A stretch of 64,000 nucleotides of DNA. Origin: JBLUOA01 sp048060095. GTDB taxonomy: Bacteria; Pseudomonadota; Alphaproteobacteria; Rhodobacterales; Rhodobacteraceae. The stretch is taken from assembly GCF_048060095.1 (NCBI RefSeq), contig NZ_JBLUOA010000001.1, positions 186,001-250,000 of the forward strand, read 5' to 3'. The position numbers and the translations under genes were made by a program. Under the pieces are notes generated by a model. It ran no database searches. It saw nothing but the letters and a program-made list of their open reading frames with translations, and was not told where the DNA came from. Within the stretch, counting starts at the first letter, position 1. Every line of letters begins with the position of its first letter. Positions 51,701-59,935 of this stretch are shown here, piece after piece.

Positions 51701-53668
51701 GGCTGGCAGGTTGGCGACACGCTGGTCCTGAGCGGCACGCACAAGCAGGGCTGGGTCTGGGACAATGACGAACGCCGCGTCATCCACCGCGAAAGCGAGG
51801 ATGAAGAGGTTGTTATTACCGGGATCAACGGATCGACCCTGACCATCGATCGCCCGCTGGAATACGACCACGACACGCCGCGGGCCGACCTGTCGGCCTA
51901 TGTCGCGAACATGTCGCGCAACATCACCTTCTCAAGCGAGGATGGCGAGGGAACCCCGCTGCATCACCGCGGCCACGTGATGTTCATGCACAGCGACGAT
52001 GTCGACGTGCGCTACGCGGCGTTTGACGATCTTGGGCGGACCGACAAGTCGGAGCCGGCCTTTGACGTGGGCGATCTTGGCCACGTTGCCTCGGACAGCA
52101 ACATCAAGTCGCGCTACCCGTTCCACCTGCACAAGACCGGGACGGAAGCGCAGGAAGATCCGGCGATTGCGATCGGCAACACGGTCAGCGGCTCACCCGG
52201 CTGGGGCTTTGTGCACCACCAGAGCCACGCGACCTTCACCGACAACGTGGCGTTTGACGTCTTCGGCGCGGCCTTCGCGGCCGAGGACGGCAACGAAACC
52301 GGCATCTGGTCGCACAACATGGCGATCCGGTCCGAAGGGATCGGCTGGGGCGACTTCATGGCGAAGGACGCCGGCGACGTCGCGCGCCACGACAATGGCC
52401 GCACCGGCGACGGCTTCTTCTTCGCCGGCCGCCTCGTCGAGGCCAGCGACAACGTCGCGGTGAACACCACCCACGGCTTCGTCTGGATGCACAGATCGGC
52501 GCCGCTGGACCCGCTTTCGGAAAACATGAACCAGCCGGAATTCGCATACGGCGCCGAAACGATACCGCACGACCACGCGGTTATTCAGGGCTTCCACAAC
52601 AACGAAGCGTTCGGCACGTCAGTCGGTCTGATTGTTGTCAAAGCAAGCTTTGAACAATGGCATGACGGACGCAGTGTGTTCGACGGCTTTCTGAACTGGG
52701 AGACGGCATATGGTGTCGATATCTCCTACACGTCGCACTATACGTTCCAGGACTTTGACCTGATCGGGACCAACAGCGACATTCCGTTCATGGAGGCCGC
52801 GACCGGATTCAATCTGGGTGCCGACGCATTCGATATGGTCATGAACGGCCTGAACATCGAAGGGTTCGAGACCGGCGTCGATCTGGACCCTATTACGGTC
52901 CACTTTGATCCGGCGGACGTGAACTTTGACAACGTCCTGATCGACGTGACGATGTCGGATGTGACAAACCAGTATCACGGGTTCAACTCCGGGCGTCACA
53001 CGATCATGAGCTCTTCGCAGCTTAATACGGGTGAGCTTGGCTTCACGATGACCGGCGACACGGTGATTTCGGAGGGCGAGACCCTATTCCTGAACGGGTT
53101 CAAGACGGACTCCATCGGGACGCGAGATCGTCAGTTTGCGGGTGATACGCAGCGGCTGACCTTCTACGACAATATCGCGCCCTTGATCGCGAACGAGGGC
53201 TACTACAAAACCTCAGATGGTCGGAACGTGATCCTTGTCGAAGATTTCATCTCTGACCGCGCAACGGGTGAGCTGTTCAAGTTCAGCCATGTCATCACGC
53301 TCGACATGACAGACCAGCAGATTGAACGATCCTGGGCGATCGAGGATCATGGCGGGCCACAATATAACGGTATCATCAACTTCGATAACCGTGCGGCGGA
53401 AACGCAGGACGACTTCGCGTCGACCAATGCGGGTGAGGATGTGTTCATCGACGTGCTGGCCAATGACTTCCACGCTGCGGGCGACGATCTGCGCGTTGAT
53501 GGTCTAAGCACGACGCCGAACGGCAACGTCTATGTGCAGGATGATGGGCGCCTTCTTTACCGCCCGAATCCCGACTTCACCGGCACAGACACGTTCGATT
53601 ACTGGGCCGCCGATGAAGATGGACAGTTTACGCAAGGAACCGTGACTGTTGAGGTTTGGGACATCTAA
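48758..53668 (+). CDS. Giant protein: four PA14 domains with (HDDGG)n linkers, G8/CEMIP-like beta-helix, cadherin-like C-terminus
   Basis: About 1636 residues from ATG 48758 (GTG 48728 adds ten). Counting from the GTG, four PA14-like domains occupy roughly 11-158, 191-342, 391-542 and 585-738, each with the YTFYLSSDDGSALYIDG signature. Linkers 159-190, 343-390, 543-584 and 739-790 are runs of HDDGG. A G8 domain follows (about 840-960), then a right-handed beta-helix to about 1500 of the CEMIP/TMEM2 type, and a cadherin-like domain (1560-1645, VLANDFHAAGDDLRVDG). There is no classical signal peptide, so a type I or other secretion route is likely. Known CEMIP proteins depolymerise hyaluronan and PA14 domains bind carbohydrate; action on the local polysaccharide is inference. 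Confidence 0.87.
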   Translation: MSLFAEFFALPSGISNLSQIDFDAEPTATDTVDQLDTMHSNDPFWAGGRTDDFAARYTGNLNINKGGTYTFYLSSDDGSALYIDGTRVIGNDGLHWTIEESVTLDLSAGAHDIEVRYFEQGGAQSLALDWQGPDSDGSRVTLSGSSISHGGVDNDDGGHDDGGHDDGGHDDNGHDDGGTNAMSGLRASYYALASAVSSLNQIDFDATPTATGMVEQLDTMRSFDAFWEGGVTDDFAARYTGDLNVEQGGTYTFYLSSDDGSALYIDGEMVIGNDGLHGTQEESVTLDLAAGAHDIEIRYFERGGAQTLALDWQGPDSNGARETITGDSFSHGGEDDGSHDDGDHNDGGHDDGDNDDGGHDDGGHDDGGHDDGGHDDGGTNPISGLRASYFALSSAVSSLNQIDFDATPTATGMVDQLNTMRSFDAFWDGGVTDDFAARYTGDLNVEQGGTYTFYLSSDDGSALYIDGARVIGNDGLHGTREESVTIDLSAGAHDIEVLYFERGGAQTLALDWQGPDSNGTRETISGDSFSHGGQDDGSHDDGGHDDGGHDDGGHDDGGNDDGGHDDGGHDDGGTNPMSGLRASYFALASAVSSLNQIDFDATPTATGMVDQLDTMRSFDAFWDGGVTDDFAAQYTGDLNVEQGGTYTFYLSSDDGSALYIDGEMVIGNDGLHGTQEESVTLNLSAGAHDIEVQYFERGGAQTLALDWEGPDSNGARETISGDSFSHAGHDDGGHDDGGHDDGGHDDGGHDDGGNDDGGHDDGGHDDGGHDDGGHDDHGGGITPPSTPAEIEAFVAAVRAQTDSHSHGDNAGMAQEHMQVLDLVPHAEVTHIAINNGDWFDPGTWYQGQIPGEGAQAIIPEGLSVTYDGESDASLFTLRVDGELSFATQTDTRMVIDTMVVSPTGRLEIGTEDNPIADGVNADIVIANNGNINTNWDPQLFSRGVISHGDVEIHGAEKTAFLKVDDAPMAGDTSITLAEVPEGWQVGDTLVLSGTHKQGWVWDNDERRVIHRESEDEEVVITGINGSTLTIDRPLEYDHDTPRADLSAYVANMSRNITFSSEDGEGTPLHHRGHVMFMHSDDVDVRYAAFDDLGRTDKSEPAFDVGDLGHVASDSNIKSRYPFHLHKTGTEAQEDPAIAIGNTVSGSPGWGFVHHQSHATFTDNVAFDVFGAAFAAEDGNETGIWSHNMAIRSEGIGWGDFMAKDAGDVARHDNGRTGDGFFFAGRLVEASDNVAVNTTHGFVWMHRSAPLDPLSENMNQPEFAYGAETIPHDHAVIQGFHNNEAFGTSVGLIVVKASFEQWHDGRSVFDGFLNWETAYGVDISYTSHYTFQDFDLIGTNSDIPFMEAATGFNLGADAFDMVMNGLNIEGFETGVDLDPITVHFDPADVNFDNVLIDVTMSDVTNQYHGFNSGRHTIMSSSQLNTGELGFTMTGDTVISEGETLFLNGFKTDSIGTRDRQFAGDTQRLTFYDNIAPLIANEGYYKTSDGRNVILVEDFISDRATGELFKFSHVITLDMTDQQIERSWAIEDHGGPQYNGIINFDNRAAETQDDFASTNAGEDVFIDVLANDFHAAGDDLRVDGLSTTPNGNVYVQDDGRLLYRPNPDFTGTDTFDYWAADEDGQFTQGTVTVEVWDI
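49202..51091 (+). repeat. PA14 repeat units and (HDDGG)n linkers
   Basis: Three of the four PA14 units are very similar at protein level (the N-terminal one is more diverged), each followed by a variable number of HDDGG pentapeptides. The linkers lie at about 49202-49297, 49754-49894, 50354-50476 and 50939-51091. Codons within the pentapeptides vary synonymously (for example gat/gac, ggc/ggt), so the array is not a young simple repeat. Confidence 0.85.
51092..52491 (+). repeat. Long direct repeat, copy 1 (in the PA14/G8 gene)
   Basis: This 1,400-base block appears identical, base for base as far as I could check, to 55558-56957 (constant offset 4466). It encodes the G8 domain and the first part of the beta-helix. 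Immediately outside, the sequences differ at once (51091 c versus g; 52492 c versus t) and the proteins are clearly diverged. Confidence 0.9.
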
Positions 53669-53683
53669 CAATCATTCTACGTG

Positions 53684-53737
53684 CACCGAATTTCGTTTCG
53701 GCCTATAATAAATAGGGTATTGAAACGAAATTCGGTG
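53684..53737 (+). promoter_or_regulatory. 16-base inverted repeat directly upstream of the second G8 gene
   Basis: CACCGAATTTCGTTTC (53684-53699) and GAAACGAAATTCGGTG (53722-53737) are perfectly complementary. The AT-rich 22-base spacer holds a smaller inverted repeat CCTAT/ATAGG and a TATAAT-like string. The right arm ends 8 bases before the next start codon. No T tract follows, so an operator or promoter element or a strong mRNA hairpin is more likely than a simple terminator. Confidence 0.6.
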
Positions 53738-53745
53738 TCACGCGG

Positions 53746-56700
53746 ATGATTCTTCGAACTATCCCGCCGATTTCGCGTGCAGTTATTTATTTGGTTGGGC
53801 TGAGTATTGTTGCCCTTGCGGTTTACGCTCTGATCGCCCTGACAACCGCCGCGAACCGGCCACAGCTAATCTATACTGGTCCCGTGCATGACGCGCGGCC
53901 ATCGACGTATGGCGTTGGGCTGGCCGGTCTGGCGGATTGGAGCACGCAGAATCCCTTCATCGACGTGATGAAATCGGGCCGGACGTGGATTGGCCATACC
54001 AAGGATCAGTCGCCGGCCTGGACCCATGCCGACCTTGCTGATGGCAGGTATCTTGATCGCAACGGTTGGGTAAAGCAGATCCCGGAAGAGCTTTCGGCGA
54101 TTGAAACCCTGATCCTGACCGAACAGCCTGAGCAGGGCGTTTCGCTAAGTGGCAGATACCTGCTGCGCTATGACGGAACCGGGGCGCTGACCGTCGGCCA
54201 TAAAGCCGAAGACATCATCGCGGCAGAAGGTGAGGTTTCATTCACCTATCGTCCGACCGGCCAAAGCTCTGTCAGTATTCGGATTGAGGAAACCGACCCG
54301 AACGACCCGATCCGCAACATTTCGGTCGTGCATGAACGCGATATTGACCGCCATGCTGAGGGGCAGATTTTCAATCCTCTGTGGCTCGCCCGGATCGGGG
54401 ACATGCGGGCGCTGCGGTTCATGGATTGGATGCAGACGAATAACTCCGGGGTTGTGAAGTGGAACGAACGCCCGCTGCCCTCGGATTATACATACACCCT
54501 GCGGGGTGCCCCGGTCGAAGTCATGGTGGCGCTGGCGAATGAGCTTCGCGCCGATCCTTGGTTCACGTTGCCGCATCTTGCATCTGAGGATTACGTTCGC
54601 AATTTCGCGGGCTATGTGAAGGCCAATCTTGATCCGCCACTCAGAACCTATGCGGAGTTTTCAAACGAAGTTTGGAATCAGGGCTTTGGCCAAGGCGCGT
54701 GGGCGCAGCAGAACGGCGCGACCCTGTTGGGTGCGGATGTTTACGATGCCCACGCCCAGTTCGCCGGTGTTCAGGCTGCGCGGATGGCGGATATCTGGGC
54801 CGATGTTTATGGTGCTGACGCCGAGCAGCGTCTTGTGCGGGTGATCGCGACGCAGACGGGATGGGCGGGGTTAGAGAATGCGATTCTTGAGGCGGACGGG
54901 CTGATCGAAGCCGACGACACCGTCACGCACCCGCCCTATGAAAGCTTCGACGCCTACGCGATCACCGGATATTTCAGCGGGCGCCTCGGAACGGCGGAAA
55001 AGGCGGACACCGTGCGCGCTTGGATCGCAACCAGTTGGCAGATGGCCGAAGACGACGCAGAGGCGATCGGCCTGCTGGATAGCGCGCGTCAGACTTACGT
55101 GGAAGAGCACAAATACGACCACGCCATATCGCTTGCCCATGATGAAATCTGGGACGGTTCGCTGACCGGCGACACGCAGGACACGCTTTACACCTATCTG
55201 AACTACCTGCTGCCCTATCATGCGGACGTCGCCGCGCGGCATGATCTTGATCTCATTATGTATGAGGGCGGAACCCACGTTGTCGGTATCGGAGAGGTTC
55301 GTGAAGACGCTGTTCTCAATGACTTTTTTGCCGAACTGAACTACTCGACTGAGATGGGTGCACTTTACGATGCCCTTCTGCGCGGGTGGGCGGAGTCGTC
55401 GGGCACGCTGTTCACCGCCTATGTCGATGTCGGGCGACCGAGCAAATGGGGCAGTTGGGGCGCGCTGCGGCATCTTGATGATGAAACGCCGCGCTGGTCG
55501 GCGATTTTGGCGGCGGGGCAGGCGGCCATGGTTCATCGCATGGGGATGTTCAAACAGGGCGGCATCACGCCCCCGTCGACGCCTGCGGAGATCGAAGCCT
55601 TTGTTGCTGCGGTCCGTGCGCAGACGGACAGCCATTCGCATGGCGACAATGCGGGCATGGCGCAGGAGCACATGCAGGTGCTTGATCTGGTGCCGCATGC
55701 CGAAGTGACGCATATCGCGATCAACAATGGTGACTGGTTTGATCCGGGCACCTGGTATCAGGGGCAGATCCCCGGCGAGGGCGCGCAGGCGATCATTCCC
55801 GAGGGCCTTTCGGTCACTTACGACGGCGAAAGCGACGCATCGCTGTTTACGCTCCGTGTCGATGGCGAGCTTAGCTTTGCCACCCAGACCGACACAAGGA
55901 TGGTGATCGACACGATGGTGGTCTCCCCGACCGGGCGGCTCGAGATCGGAACCGAAGACAACCCGATCGCCGATGGCGTGAACGCCGATATCGTGATCGC
56001 CAACAACGGCAATATCAACACGAACTGGGACCCGCAGCTGTTCTCGCGCGGGGTGATCTCGCACGGTGACGTGGAGATCCACGGGGCCGAGAAGACCGCG
56101 TTCCTGAAGGTCGACGATGCGCCGATGGCGGGCGACACCTCGATCACGCTGGCCGAAGTTCCCGAAGGCTGGCAGGTTGGCGACACGCTGGTCCTGAGCG
56201 GCACGCACAAGCAGGGCTGGGTCTGGGACAATGACGAACGCCGCGTCATCCACCGCGAAAGCGAGGATGAAGAGGTTGTTATTACCGGGATCAACGGATC
56301 GACCCTGACCATCGATCGCCCGCTGGAATACGACCACGACACGCCGCGGGCCGACCTGTCGGCCTATGTCGCGAACATGTCGCGCAACATCACCTTCTCA
56401 AGCGAGGATGGCGAGGGAACCCCGCTGCATCACCGCGGCCACGTGATGTTCATGCACAGCGACGATGTCGACGTGCGCTACGCGGCGTTTGACGATCTTG
56501 GGCGGACCGACAAGTCGGAGCCGGCCTTTGACGTGGGCGATCTTGGCCACGTTGCCTCGGACAGCAACATCAAGTCGCGCTACCCGTTCCACCTGCACAA
56601 GACCGGGACGGAAGCGCAGGAAGATCCGGCGATTGCGATCGGCAACACGGTCAGCGGCTCACCCGGCTGGGGCTTTGTGCACCACCAGAGCCACGCGACC

Positions 56701-58137
56701 TTCACCGACAACGTGGCGTTTGACGTCTTCGGCGCGGCCTTCGCGGCCGAGGACGGCAACGAAACCGGCATCTGGTCGCACAACATGGCGATCCGGTCCG
56801 AAGGGATCGGCTGGGGCGACTTCATGGCGAAGGACGCCGGCGACGTCGCGCGCCACGACAATGGCCGCACCGGCGACGGCTTCTTCTTCGCCGGCCGCCT
56901 CGTCGAGGCCAGCGACAACGTCGCGGTGAACACCACCCACGGCTTCGTCTGGATGCATCGGTCGGCGCCGATCCCGCCCCTGTCCCACACCATGCACCAG
57001 CCCGAGATCGCGTATGGCGCTGACACCATTCCGGTGGATCACGCGATCATTCAGGGCTTTCACGATAACGAAGCCTTTGGCACGCAGATCGGCCTGATGG
57101 TCATCAAAGGCAGCGCCGAACAATGGCATGACGTGCGCAGTGTGTTCGACGGCTTCCTGAACTGGGAAACGTCCTATGGCGTCGATATCTCCTATACTTC
57201 GCATTACACGCTGATTGACTTTGATCTGATCGCCACCACCAGTGAGATTCCGTTCATGGATGCGGCGATAGGCTTCAACCTCGCGACCAATACGTTTGAC
57301 TTTGTCCTGAACGATGTGACCGCACATGGGTTTGAAACAGGCGTCGACCTGCAACAGACCTTCACGTTTGAGGTTGAACATGAGGACGTCGCGCATGTGC
57401 TGATCGACGTCGAAACATCCAATGTGCAGAACGCTTATGTCGGATTGAACCCGTCGCGCCACGCGGTTCTAAGCTCGGACCAGCTAGCCGAGGGGCGGTT
57501 GGAGTTTGAGATGACCGGCAACACGACCATCGCGGTGGGCGAAACGCTTTACCTCAATGGCACCAAGACGGATTCCATCGGCCCCCGCAATCGGCAGTTC
57601 AGCGGCGACACCCAAAGGCTTGAGTTTCACGAACGCATCGCGCCCCTGATCGTGAACGAGGGGTATTACAAGACCGAAGACGGGCGGAACGTGATCCTTG
57701 TCGAAGATTTCATCGCGGACCGCGCGACCGGAGCGCTGCATAAGTTCGCGCATGTAGTTACGCTCAACATGACGGATGATGAGATTGAAAATTCGTGGTC
57801 CGTCGATCACTGGGGCGGGGCACTGTTCAACGGCACGATTGCCTTTGACGACGTGGCCCCTGAAACGCAGGACGATGCCGCGGCGACACAGCCCCGTCAG
57901 GATGTGTTGATCGATGTGCTGGCCAATGACTCACACGCAGCGGGGGCACCGCTTCGCGTTGACGGGTTAAGCACGACACCGAACGGCAACGTCCATATTC
58001 AGGCGGACGGGCGTCTGCTTTACCGTCCGAACCCTGATTTTGTCGGGACAGACAGGTTCCACTACTGGGCGGCGGATGACGATGGGCAGTTTACGCGGGC
58101 GACGGTGACTGTCGAAGTATCGGAAAACCAGATATGA
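53746..58137 (+). CDS. Membrane-anchored GH-A-like hydrolase fused to a G8/CEMIP-like beta-helix
   Basis: A 1463-residue protein. Residues 12-36 form one membrane helix or uncleaved signal. Residues 45-600 form a large domain with TYAEFSNEVWNQGFGQG (candidate acid/base Glu 308, the NE of clan GH-A) and LIMYEGGTH (candidate nucleophile Glu 507). This is typical of GH-A-like TIM-barrel hydrolases, though the family is not identified. From 605 the sequence is the G8 domain and beta-helix; 605-1071 come from the 1.4-kb repeat. The C-terminus is again cadherin-like (VLANDSHAAGAPLRVDG). A hydrolase and a CEMIP-type domain in one chain suggest breakdown or remodelling of an extracellular polysaccharide. 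Confidence 0.82.
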   Translation: MILRTIPPISRAVIYLVGLSIVALAVYALIALTTAANRPQLIYTGPVHDARPSTYGVGLAGLADWSTQNPFIDVMKSGRTWIGHTKDQSPAWTHADLADGRYLDRNGWVKQIPEELSAIETLILTEQPEQGVSLSGRYLLRYDGTGALTVGHKAEDIIAAEGEVSFTYRPTGQSSVSIRIEETDPNDPIRNISVVHERDIDRHAEGQIFNPLWLARIGDMRALRFMDWMQTNNSGVVKWNERPLPSDYTYTLRGAPVEVMVALANELRADPWFTLPHLASEDYVRNFAGYVKANLDPPLRTYAEFSNEVWNQGFGQGAWAQQNGATLLGADVYDAHAQFAGVQAARMADIWADVYGADAEQRLVRVIATQTGWAGLENAILEADGLIEADDTVTHPPYESFDAYAITGYFSGRLGTAEKADTVRAWIATSWQMAEDDAEAIGLLDSARQTYVEEHKYDHAISLAHDEIWDGSLTGDTQDTLYTYLNYLLPYHADVAARHDLDLIMYEGGTHVVGIGEVREDAVLNDFFAELNYSTEMGALYDALLRGWAESSGTLFTAYVDVGRPSKWGSWGALRHLDDETPRWSAILAAGQAAMVHRMGMFKQGGITPPSTPAEIEAFVAAVRAQTDSHSHGDNAGMAQEHMQVLDLVPHAEVTHIAINNGDWFDPGTWYQGQIPGEGAQAIIPEGLSVTYDGESDASLFTLRVDGELSFATQTDTRMVIDTMVVSPTGRLEIGTEDNPIADGVNADIVIANNGNINTNWDPQLFSRGVISHGDVEIHGAEKTAFLKVDDAPMAGDTSITLAEVPEGWQVGDTLVLSGTHKQGWVWDNDERRVIHRESEDEEVVITGINGSTLTIDRPLEYDHDTPRADLSAYVANMSRNITFSSEDGEGTPLHHRGHVMFMHSDDVDVRYAAFDDLGRTDKSEPAFDVGDLGHVASDSNIKSRYPFHLHKTGTEAQEDPAIAIGNTVSGSPGWGFVHHQSHATFTDNVAFDVFGAAFAAEDGNETGIWSHNMAIRSEGIGWGDFMAKDAGDVARHDNGRTGDGFFFAGRLVEASDNVAVNTTHGFVWMHRSAPIPPLSHTMHQPEIAYGADTIPVDHAIIQGFHDNEAFGTQIGLMVIKGSAEQWHDVRSVFDGFLNWETSYGVDISYTSHYTLIDFDLIATTSEIPFMDAAIGFNLATNTFDFVLNDVTAHGFETGVDLQQTFTFEVEHEDVAHVLIDVETSNVQNAYVGLNPSRHAVLSSDQLAEGRLEFEMTGNTTIAVGETLYLNGTKTDSIGPRNRQFSGDTQRLEFHERIAPLIVNEGYYKTEDGRNVILVEDFIADRATGALHKFAHVVTLNMTDDEIENSWSVDHWGGALFNGTIAFDDVAPETQDDAAATQPRQDVLIDVLANDSHAAGAPLRVDGLSTTPNGNVHIQADGRLLYRPNPDFVGTDRFHYWAADDDGQFTRATVTVEVSENQI
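55558..56957 (+). repeat. Long direct repeat, copy 2 (in the GH/G8 gene)
   Basis: Second copy of the 1,400-base block, at offset +4466 from 51092-52491. The reading frame is kept in both genes, so the encoded 466 residues are the same. Confidence 0.9.
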
Positions 58138-58255
58138 AACGACGCGCCGAAGAAGCATCCGCCGGGTTATCGTTCCCTGTTCCCCAAACGACCGGAACCG
58201 GGTAAGACGACCGCTTATGATTGACCAACCTGTTTCATGACCAAGAGCACGACCA

Positions 58256-59782
58256 TTGATCACGCCTAACCTGATTGCTTACGCCGCCTTGTTCGGGTGG
58301 CCGCTTGTCGTGATATTCCTGTTCAGGACACGCCCGATCCAAGAGGCGTTGATTTGGTCGCTGCTGGGCGGGTTGCTGTTGCTGCCAAGCGCTTTGGAAG
58401 TGAAAATTCCGATGGTCCCGGCGTTTGATAAGACGTCGGTGCCGAACCTTACCGCGCTTTTTATGTGTATTCTGATCGTCAGGAGTCAGGCGGCGAAACT
58501 GCGCGGCCCGCAACGCAGCAAGCCCGTCGTGGCCGGCGCGCCCACCAGCCGGCGCGTCACCAAAAAGACAAATGAAGAGGTCGTTCCGCAGAAGTTCAAA
58601 GACCCGATGATTTTCAAGATTCTGGTTGCTATTCTGATGATCAGCCCGGTCTTCACAGCGCTCAACAACACCGACCCCATCGTCATCGGTCCGCGGTTCA
58701 TCCCCGGCCTTCGGCTATACGATGCCGTGTCGATCCTGATCGGGCTTGTGACGATGATCGCGCCGTTCTTCCTTGCCAAGCGCTTTCTGGCGACGCCGGA
58801 ATCCCATGCGCTGCTGCTGAAGGCGCTTTGCTTTGCGGGTCTCGCCTATTCGCTGCCCATGTTGTTCGAATCGAGGATGAGCCCGCAGCTTCACACATGG
58901 CTTTACGGCTATTTCCCGCATTCCTTCGCGCAGCATGTTCGCGCGGACGGCTATCGTCCGGTGGTGTTTTTCCGGCACGGGTTGCTGCTTGGTATGTTCA
59001 TCGCGATGACGGTGATTGCGGCCATAGCGCTTTGGCGGCACGAAAAGGGGAACCCGAAAACCTACCTTTGGTTCCTGGCCGCGATCTGGATGAGCATCAT
59101 CTTGGTCTTCGCCAAAAGCCTCGGCCCGCTGACGTTGACCCTGCTGATCGCGCCGGCGGTTATTTTCGCGACGATCCGGTTTCAGATCGTTCTGGCCGCC
59201 GTGATCGCGGCGGTGATCCTCATTTACCCGGCTATGCGCGGCGCAGGATGGGTGCCGATTGACACGATCTATAATCTTGCGTTGTCGGTAAGCGAAGACC
59301 GTGCGCAATCGCTGAAGTTCCGGCTTGATAACGAGGAAATTCTGCTGGAACGCGCGAATGAGCGACCCCTGACAGGGTGGGGGTCGTGGGGGCGGCCCGA
59401 AATCCACGACCCTTACACGGGCGAAACCACCAGCACATGGGACGGCGCGTGGATCATTTTCATCGCCTCCTTCGGGTGGCTCGGCTACCTCGCCCGGTTC
59501 GGCCTTCTGGCGATGCCTTTGCTGCTACTCGGGTTCAAGCGACGACGATTGGGCCTGTCCCAAGCAACGTCGGGGTTGGCGCTGATCCTCGCCTTTAACC
59601 TGATCGACTTGATCCCTAACGCTTCGCTGACGCCGATTATCTTTCTAATAAGCGGTGCGCTAATGGGGCGGTATTCCTACGTTCCCGAAGCGGTGGAGGA
59701 GGAAGAACCCGAGGCCGTTCCTGAAAAACCCGCGCTGAAGGTGCGCAAACCAAGGACCGCCCGATCCTACAATGAGGTTTAA
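58256..59782 (+). CDS. O-antigen ligase/polymerase-like membrane protein (Wzy-like)
   Basis: A 508-residue polytopic protein with about 10-12 hydrophobic helices. The large periplasmic loop late in the chain contains LKFRLDNEEILLERANERPLTGWGSWG, the region that in Wzy/WaaL proteins precedes the conserved catalytic loop. A cytoplasmic insert at 80-115 is basic and lysine-rich. The C-terminus is a charged, proline/glutamate-rich tail. It probably polymerises the repeat unit made by the local glycosyltransferases. The start TTG 58256 follows AAGAGCACGACC; the first codon is not certain. Confidence 0.8.
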   Translation: MITPNLIAYAALFGWPLVVIFLFRTRPIQEALIWSLLGGLLLLPSALEVKIPMVPAFDKTSVPNLTALFMCILIVRSQAAKLRGPQRSKPVVAGAPTSRRVTKKTNEEVVPQKFKDPMIFKILVAILMISPVFTALNNTDPIVIGPRFIPGLRLYDAVSILIGLVTMIAPFFLAKRFLATPESHALLLKALCFAGLAYSLPMLFESRMSPQLHTWLYGYFPHSFAQHVRADGYRPVVFFRHGLLLGMFIAMTVIAAIALWRHEKGNPKTYLWFLAAIWMSIILVFAKSLGPLTLTLLIAPAVIFATIRFQIVLAAVIAAVILIYPAMRGAGWVPIDTIYNLALSVSEDRAQSLKFRLDNEEILLERANERPLTGWGSWGRPEIHDPYTGETTSTWDGAWIIFIASFGWLGYLARFGLLAMPLLLLGFKRRRLGLSQATSGLALILAFNLIDLIPNASLTPIIFLISGALMGRYSYVPEAVEEEEPEAVPEKPALKVRKPRTARSYNEV

Positions 59783-59935
59783 CCACTGAAACGGATTATG
59801 TTTCAGCATGTCATTCTAAAACCGCAATTACCGCGGAATATGCGCAGACGCGCTTTTTATACAAATACTGACCAAATTCCGCCCTATAGTTGGGCAACGA
59901 ATATTTGACGAGATTGCACGCGGGAGGAGCACGTC

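Noticed and set aside
48809..51871. 1020-residue ORF on the minus strand opposite the PA14/G8 gene
   Set aside because: It mirrors a high-GC, strongly biased coding strand with HDDGG repeats; the protein is low-complexity V/A/R-rich and the plus strand has clear domain motifs.
54871..56337. 488-residue minus-strand ORF in the second G8 gene
   Set aside because: It repeats the previous shadow because the two G8 genes share the identical 1.4-kb block.
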